NCBI GenBank assembly: GCA_029907605.1
Contig: JARYLO010000013.1
Location: 1 to 34,942, forward strand
DNA from: Sedimentisphaerales bacterium
GTDB taxonomy: Bacteria > Planctomycetota > Phycisphaerae > Sedimentisphaerales > Anaerobacaceae
Direction of reading: 5' to 3'
DNA length: 34,942 nt
In this document: positions 32,092 to 34,942 of the stretch, in pieces
Numbering within the stretch: position 1 is the first letter of the stretch
Layout: each line of letters opens with the position of its first letter
Position numbers and translations under genes: made by a program
Notes under the pieces: model-generated
What the model was told of the DNA's origin: nothing
The model's database searches: none
The model's input: only the letters and a program-made list of their open reading frames with translations

Positions 32092-34940
32092 CAGTTTGTC
32101 CTCCTTGCTGGTCTAGCTCTGAGTGTCAGGCCTGCGGAGGCAAGCCCCTCGGATGTTGCCCTGACCTGTATCTTGCCACCAGGACCTTCTAGTATCCTCA
32201 AGATCAAGATTGCCTTTCCATTGAAGAGGCTGCGGTGATCTGCCTGGAATGGCTCTAAGGAAAGCGGGTTTCCGTTTCCGACGCCAGCTATTACCGCAGG
32301 ACCCTGGATACTGAACCTGACCAGGTTATCTGCTAGTGGGCATGGCGTGCCAGTACCATCCACTGCCTCTACGAGGATATAGCACAGGTCCTCACCAGAT
32401 GCCACAAGCTCTGTCCTATCCGGCGATAGCCTTAGCGTCGCTGGATTGCCTGCAGTGCGGACTATGGCCTGGCCTATCCTTTGGCCATCCTTATAGGCCA
32501 CTGCCTTCAGCTCACCCGGTTCGTAGATCACATCGTCCCAGCGCAGCCTGTATCTATATGTGACGTCGTAATACCTTGACGGCACCTCTTGCTGATACAC
32601 GCCAAACTCCCTGACGGATGCCCATACACGGCCCTGCAGGTCCTGAAACTCTATCCTAAGGAACCTTGCATCCACATCTACTTCATGGAATGCCTCTGTC
32701 GGGCCACCCCACATGGGCTCGCGGCTGGTGACCTTTGTGACGATGGTCTGCCAGGCCTGGCCATCTGCAGATGCCTTTATCACATAGCCATAGTTCTTCT
32801 CCTCCCACTCGAAATCTATGGCCAGGAACCTGACATTCCTGACCCGACCTAGATCCAGCTGGAACCACTGATTTGGATCAGGTCCTGAGGCCGTCCAGCG
32901 GGTCTGGCTTGTGTCATCAACTGCATGCTCTGCAGGATGGCCTTCCTCGAACGAGCTGGCAGTCACCTTGCAATTGCGTGCGAGGTTCTCAGGCCTGGGA
33001 GGGACCTGGCCTTTCTTTCGGATCCCAAGTGATTTACCATTCAAGAACAGTTCTGCACTGTCACCATTTGTGTATACAAACACTGGCACCACCTTACCGA
33101 GACGGTCTGGCCAGTTCCAATGCGGTACTATATGTATGGTGGGCGTATCAGGCCGCCAGTAGCTGCGATACAGATAGTACCTATCCTTAGGGATCCCACA
33201 CAGATCCACTATGCCAAAGTATGAGCTCCTGGCCTGCCTGCTAAACGGGGTAGGTTCACCAAGATAATCAAAACCTGTCCATACAAACTCCCCTGCAACG
33301 AATCGATCCTGCTCCATCAAGGCAAACTCTGCGTCTGCTATGTCGGACCAAGGGGCTGCGTTCAGGTCATAGGAGTTTACCTGTAGCCTCGATGAGTAGT
33401 CGGTCTTTGTCCTCGGAAGAGGAAGTTCGAAGAAGCCCCTTGTGCTCAGGGCGGATGCAGACTCGCTATAGATGATCGGTTTATCCGGATATCTTTCCCT
33501 GAATATCGCGTACCTACGGGCATAATTCCAGCCAGTAAGGTCCAGTGCCTGGAAGTTGGGCCTTTCTGCCATAGAGGGGATGTGGCAGGCCATGCCCACA
33601 GGTCTAGTCGGATCCACCTGCCTGAATGCATCTGCAAGGATCGCAACCCTCTGGGGCGTTACGCCGTCCCTACCCCCCTCGCCTATCTCATTGCCAATGG
33701 ACCATACCACAACGCATGGGTGGTTCCTATCTCGCATGGCGAGGCTGCGTATCTGCTTGCAGGCATATTCCTCCAAAGGCACGCCAGGCAGCCTATCTGC
33801 GGTTGCATTCCACTTGTCGAAGGCCTCATCCCATACCACGAATCCCATCCTGTCACACAGATCCAGTAGGTCTGGTGCAGGGGGGTTATGGCTGGTCCTT
33901 ATGGCGTTGACACCCATATCCCTCATGATCTCCAACTGCCTGGCCATCGCACGCCTGTAGAATGCAGCGCCCAAAGGCCCGTGATCGTGATGGAGGCAGA
34001 CCCCCTTCAATTGGAGCCTTCGACCGTTCAGGTAGAAGCCATCATCCGCTGTAAAGGCAAAGGTGCGGATACCGAAGGTGTCGGTCTGTTCATCCGCACT
34101 CTTTCCTGAGACCTTCAGGCTGGTCTTGACGCTGTAGAGCTCGGGACTGACCACATCCCAGAGTCTTGGACCCTTGATCAGCAGTAATTGGTCAGTAGTC
34201 CCCTGCGATCCTGCATCTATTGCAAGCTGGCTGCCCCCCTTTGCCACCACCTTGCCATCAGGATCGTATATCACATGCTGTACCTCTAGGGATACGCGGT
34301 CTGTCCTATGATTCTCGATCGTGGACTGGATCCTGACTGTGGCAGATCCATCGGTGATCTCAGGGGTAGTGATGAAGACGCCCCAATGCCCTATGTGCAC
34401 AGGATCGCAGATCTGCATCCTGACCTTCCTGTATATACCTGCCCCAGGATACCACCTTGTCCCATGCTGTGTGGTGTCTGCCATCACCACAACGACGTTC
34501 TTGTCTCCAAATCGGACATGGGCTGTGGCGTCCACCCGAAATGACATGTAGCCATAGTCCCACTGGCCTGCCAACTTGCCGTTGACATATACCTTTGGAA
34601 ATGCCATGACCCCATCGAAATCAAGGTAGACCCGCCTGCCGTTATACCTCTTGTCGATTGTGAAGACCTTCCTGTAGCAGCCCTTTCCCTTCCATGGCAG
34701 CTTGCCGGCGTATCCATCCTCATTTGGTTCGAATGGTCCTGTTATGGCCCAATCATGCGGCAGGTGTACTGGCTGCCAAGCGCTATCGTCGAACTGGAGG
34801 CCTAGGACCTCTTCGCCCTGTGGGCCCTTTGAAAACCGCCAACCAGCGTTAAAGTCCTGTGTCCACCTCTGCCCAGCGGCATGGCTGGCCATGGTTAGCT
34901 GCATCAGGATGATGGCTTCTATGACCTGTCTCGATCGCAT
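32091..34940 (-). CDS. GH2 beta-galactosidase-like enzyme with inserted discoidin domain
   Basis: 949 aa, starting 2 bp from the window edge; an earlier start outside cannot be excluded, but residues 1-23 (VIEAIILMQLTMASHAAG) already form a signal peptide. Jelly roll (about 28-180, PHDWAITGPF), linker, TIM barrel with acid/base Glu418 (SIGNEIGE), probable nucleophile Glu493 (YSESAS) and GEFVWTGFDYLGEP. The DUF4982-like domain is split: AELFLNGKSLG (629-639) and YEPGELKAVAY (806-816) are parted by an F5/8C (discoidin-type) domain at about 651-785 (KVTASSFEEGH, QTRWTASGPDPNQWFQLDLG, ASADGQAWQTI). Its paralog at 9222 has no such insertion. A terminal beta domain follows. The insert probably binds glycans and helps hold the enzyme on its substrate. 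Confidence 0.9.
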   Translation of the reverse strand: MRSRQVIEAIILMQLTMASHAAGQRWTQDFNAGWRFSKGPQGEEVLGLQFDDSAWQPVHLPHDWAITGPFEPNEDGYAGKLPWKGKGCYRKVFTIDKRYNGRRVYLDFDGVMAFPKVYVNGKLAGQWDYGYMSFRVDATAHVRFGDKNVVVVMADTTQHGTRWYPGAGIYRKVRMQICDPVHIGHWGVFITTPEITDGSATVRIQSTIENHRTDRVSLEVQHVIYDPDGKVVAKGGSQLAIDAGSQGTTDQLLLIKGPRLWDVVSPELYSVKTSLKVSGKSADEQTDTFGIRTFAFTADDGFYLNGRRLQLKGVCLHHDHGPLGAAFYRRAMARQLEIMRDMGVNAIRTSHNPPAPDLLDLCDRMGFVVWDEAFDKWNATADRLPGVPLEEYACKQIRSLAMRDRNHPCVVVWSIGNEIGEGGRDGVTPQRVAILADAFRQVDPTRPVGMACHIPSMAERPNFQALDLTGWNYARRYAIFRERYPDKPIIYSESASALSTRGFFELPLPRTKTDYSSRLQVNSYDLNAAPWSDIADAEFALMEQDRFVAGEFVWTGFDYLGEPTPFSRQARSSYFGIVDLCGIPKDRYYLYRSYWRPDTPTIHIVPHWNWPDRLGKVVPVFVYTNGDSAELFLNGKSLGIRKKGQVPPRPENLARNCKVTASSFEEGHPAEHAVDDTSQTRWTASGPDPNQWFQLDLGRVRNVRFLAIDFEWEEKNYGYVIKASADGQAWQTIVTKVTSREPMWGGPTEAFHEVDVDARFLRIEFQDLQGRVWASVREFGVYQQEVPSRYYDVTYRYRLRWDDVIYEPGELKAVAYKDGQRIGQAIVRTAGNPATLRLSPDRTELVASGEDLCYILVEAVDGTGTPCPLADNLVRFSIQGPAVIAGVGNGNPLSLEPFQADHRSLFNGKAILILRILEGPGGKIQVRATSEGLASAGLTLRARPARRTN

Positions 34941-34942
34941 CT

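Overview
The window looks like a chromosomal stretch from a polysaccharide-degrading, probably anaerobic member of the Planctomycetota, most likely the Phycisphaerae/Sedimentisphaerales side. This is inferred from gene content: a PEP-CTERM protein with a PAPG-type tail, many secreted glycoside hydrolases, an oxygen-independent ThiH-type thiamin operon, and the nucleotidyltransferase plus NahK-like kinase pair. Codon use leans heavily on AGG (Arg) and ATA (Ile). No rRNA, tRNA, CRISPR array or insertion sequence was seen.

Layout. 1-1448: 3' part of an autotransporter-like outer-membrane protein, closed by a strong terminator. 1510-3749: promoter and thiS-thiG-thiH (thiamin thiazole synthesis). 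3814-4458 (minus): PEP-CTERM exported protein. 4459-5368: a gene-poor stretch holding short repeats and a decayed LuxR-type HTH remnant. 5369-18349: a run of carbohydrate-active genes: GH115 alpha-glucuronidase, CE8 pectinesterase and a GH2 enzyme packed 3-4 bp apart; then an unrecognised coiled-coil/zinc-cluster protein; then two more GH2-type enzymes 14 bp apart. 18492-21133: OmpR-type response regulator and sensor histidine kinase. 21209-24432: an unknown protein overlapping a GH127 beta-L-arabinofuranosidase, ended by a strong terminator.

24487-26118 (minus) is a decayed glutamate-synthase-like gene with at least five lesions. It diverges from nrpR (26358-27380), a 2-oxoglutarate-type nitrogen repressor. 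The intergenic region between them holds a cluster of TTGCC/GGCAA palindromes, one overlapping the best sigma70-like promoter in the window. 27596-31069 is a three-gene set: GH109-like exported NAD-type glycosidase, sugar nucleotidyltransferase and NahK-like N-acetylhexosamine kinase, which together suggest release and activation of N-acetylhexosamine. 31066-34940 (minus) is a GH2 enzyme with an inserted discoidin domain, coupled to a uroporphyrinogen-decarboxylase-family protein.

Together the genes describe an organism that strips plant-type heteropolysaccharides (glucuronoxylan, pectin, arabinan/galactan side chains) outside the cytoplasm and recovers amino sugars. No SusC/SusD or dedicated sugar transporter lies in the window. 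The most unusual items are the bacterial NrpR with its putative operator cluster beside a dying nitrogen-assimilation gene, the amino-sugar salvage set, the unknown protein at 12081, and the GH2 enzyme whose C-terminal domain is split by a carbohydrate-binding-like domain.
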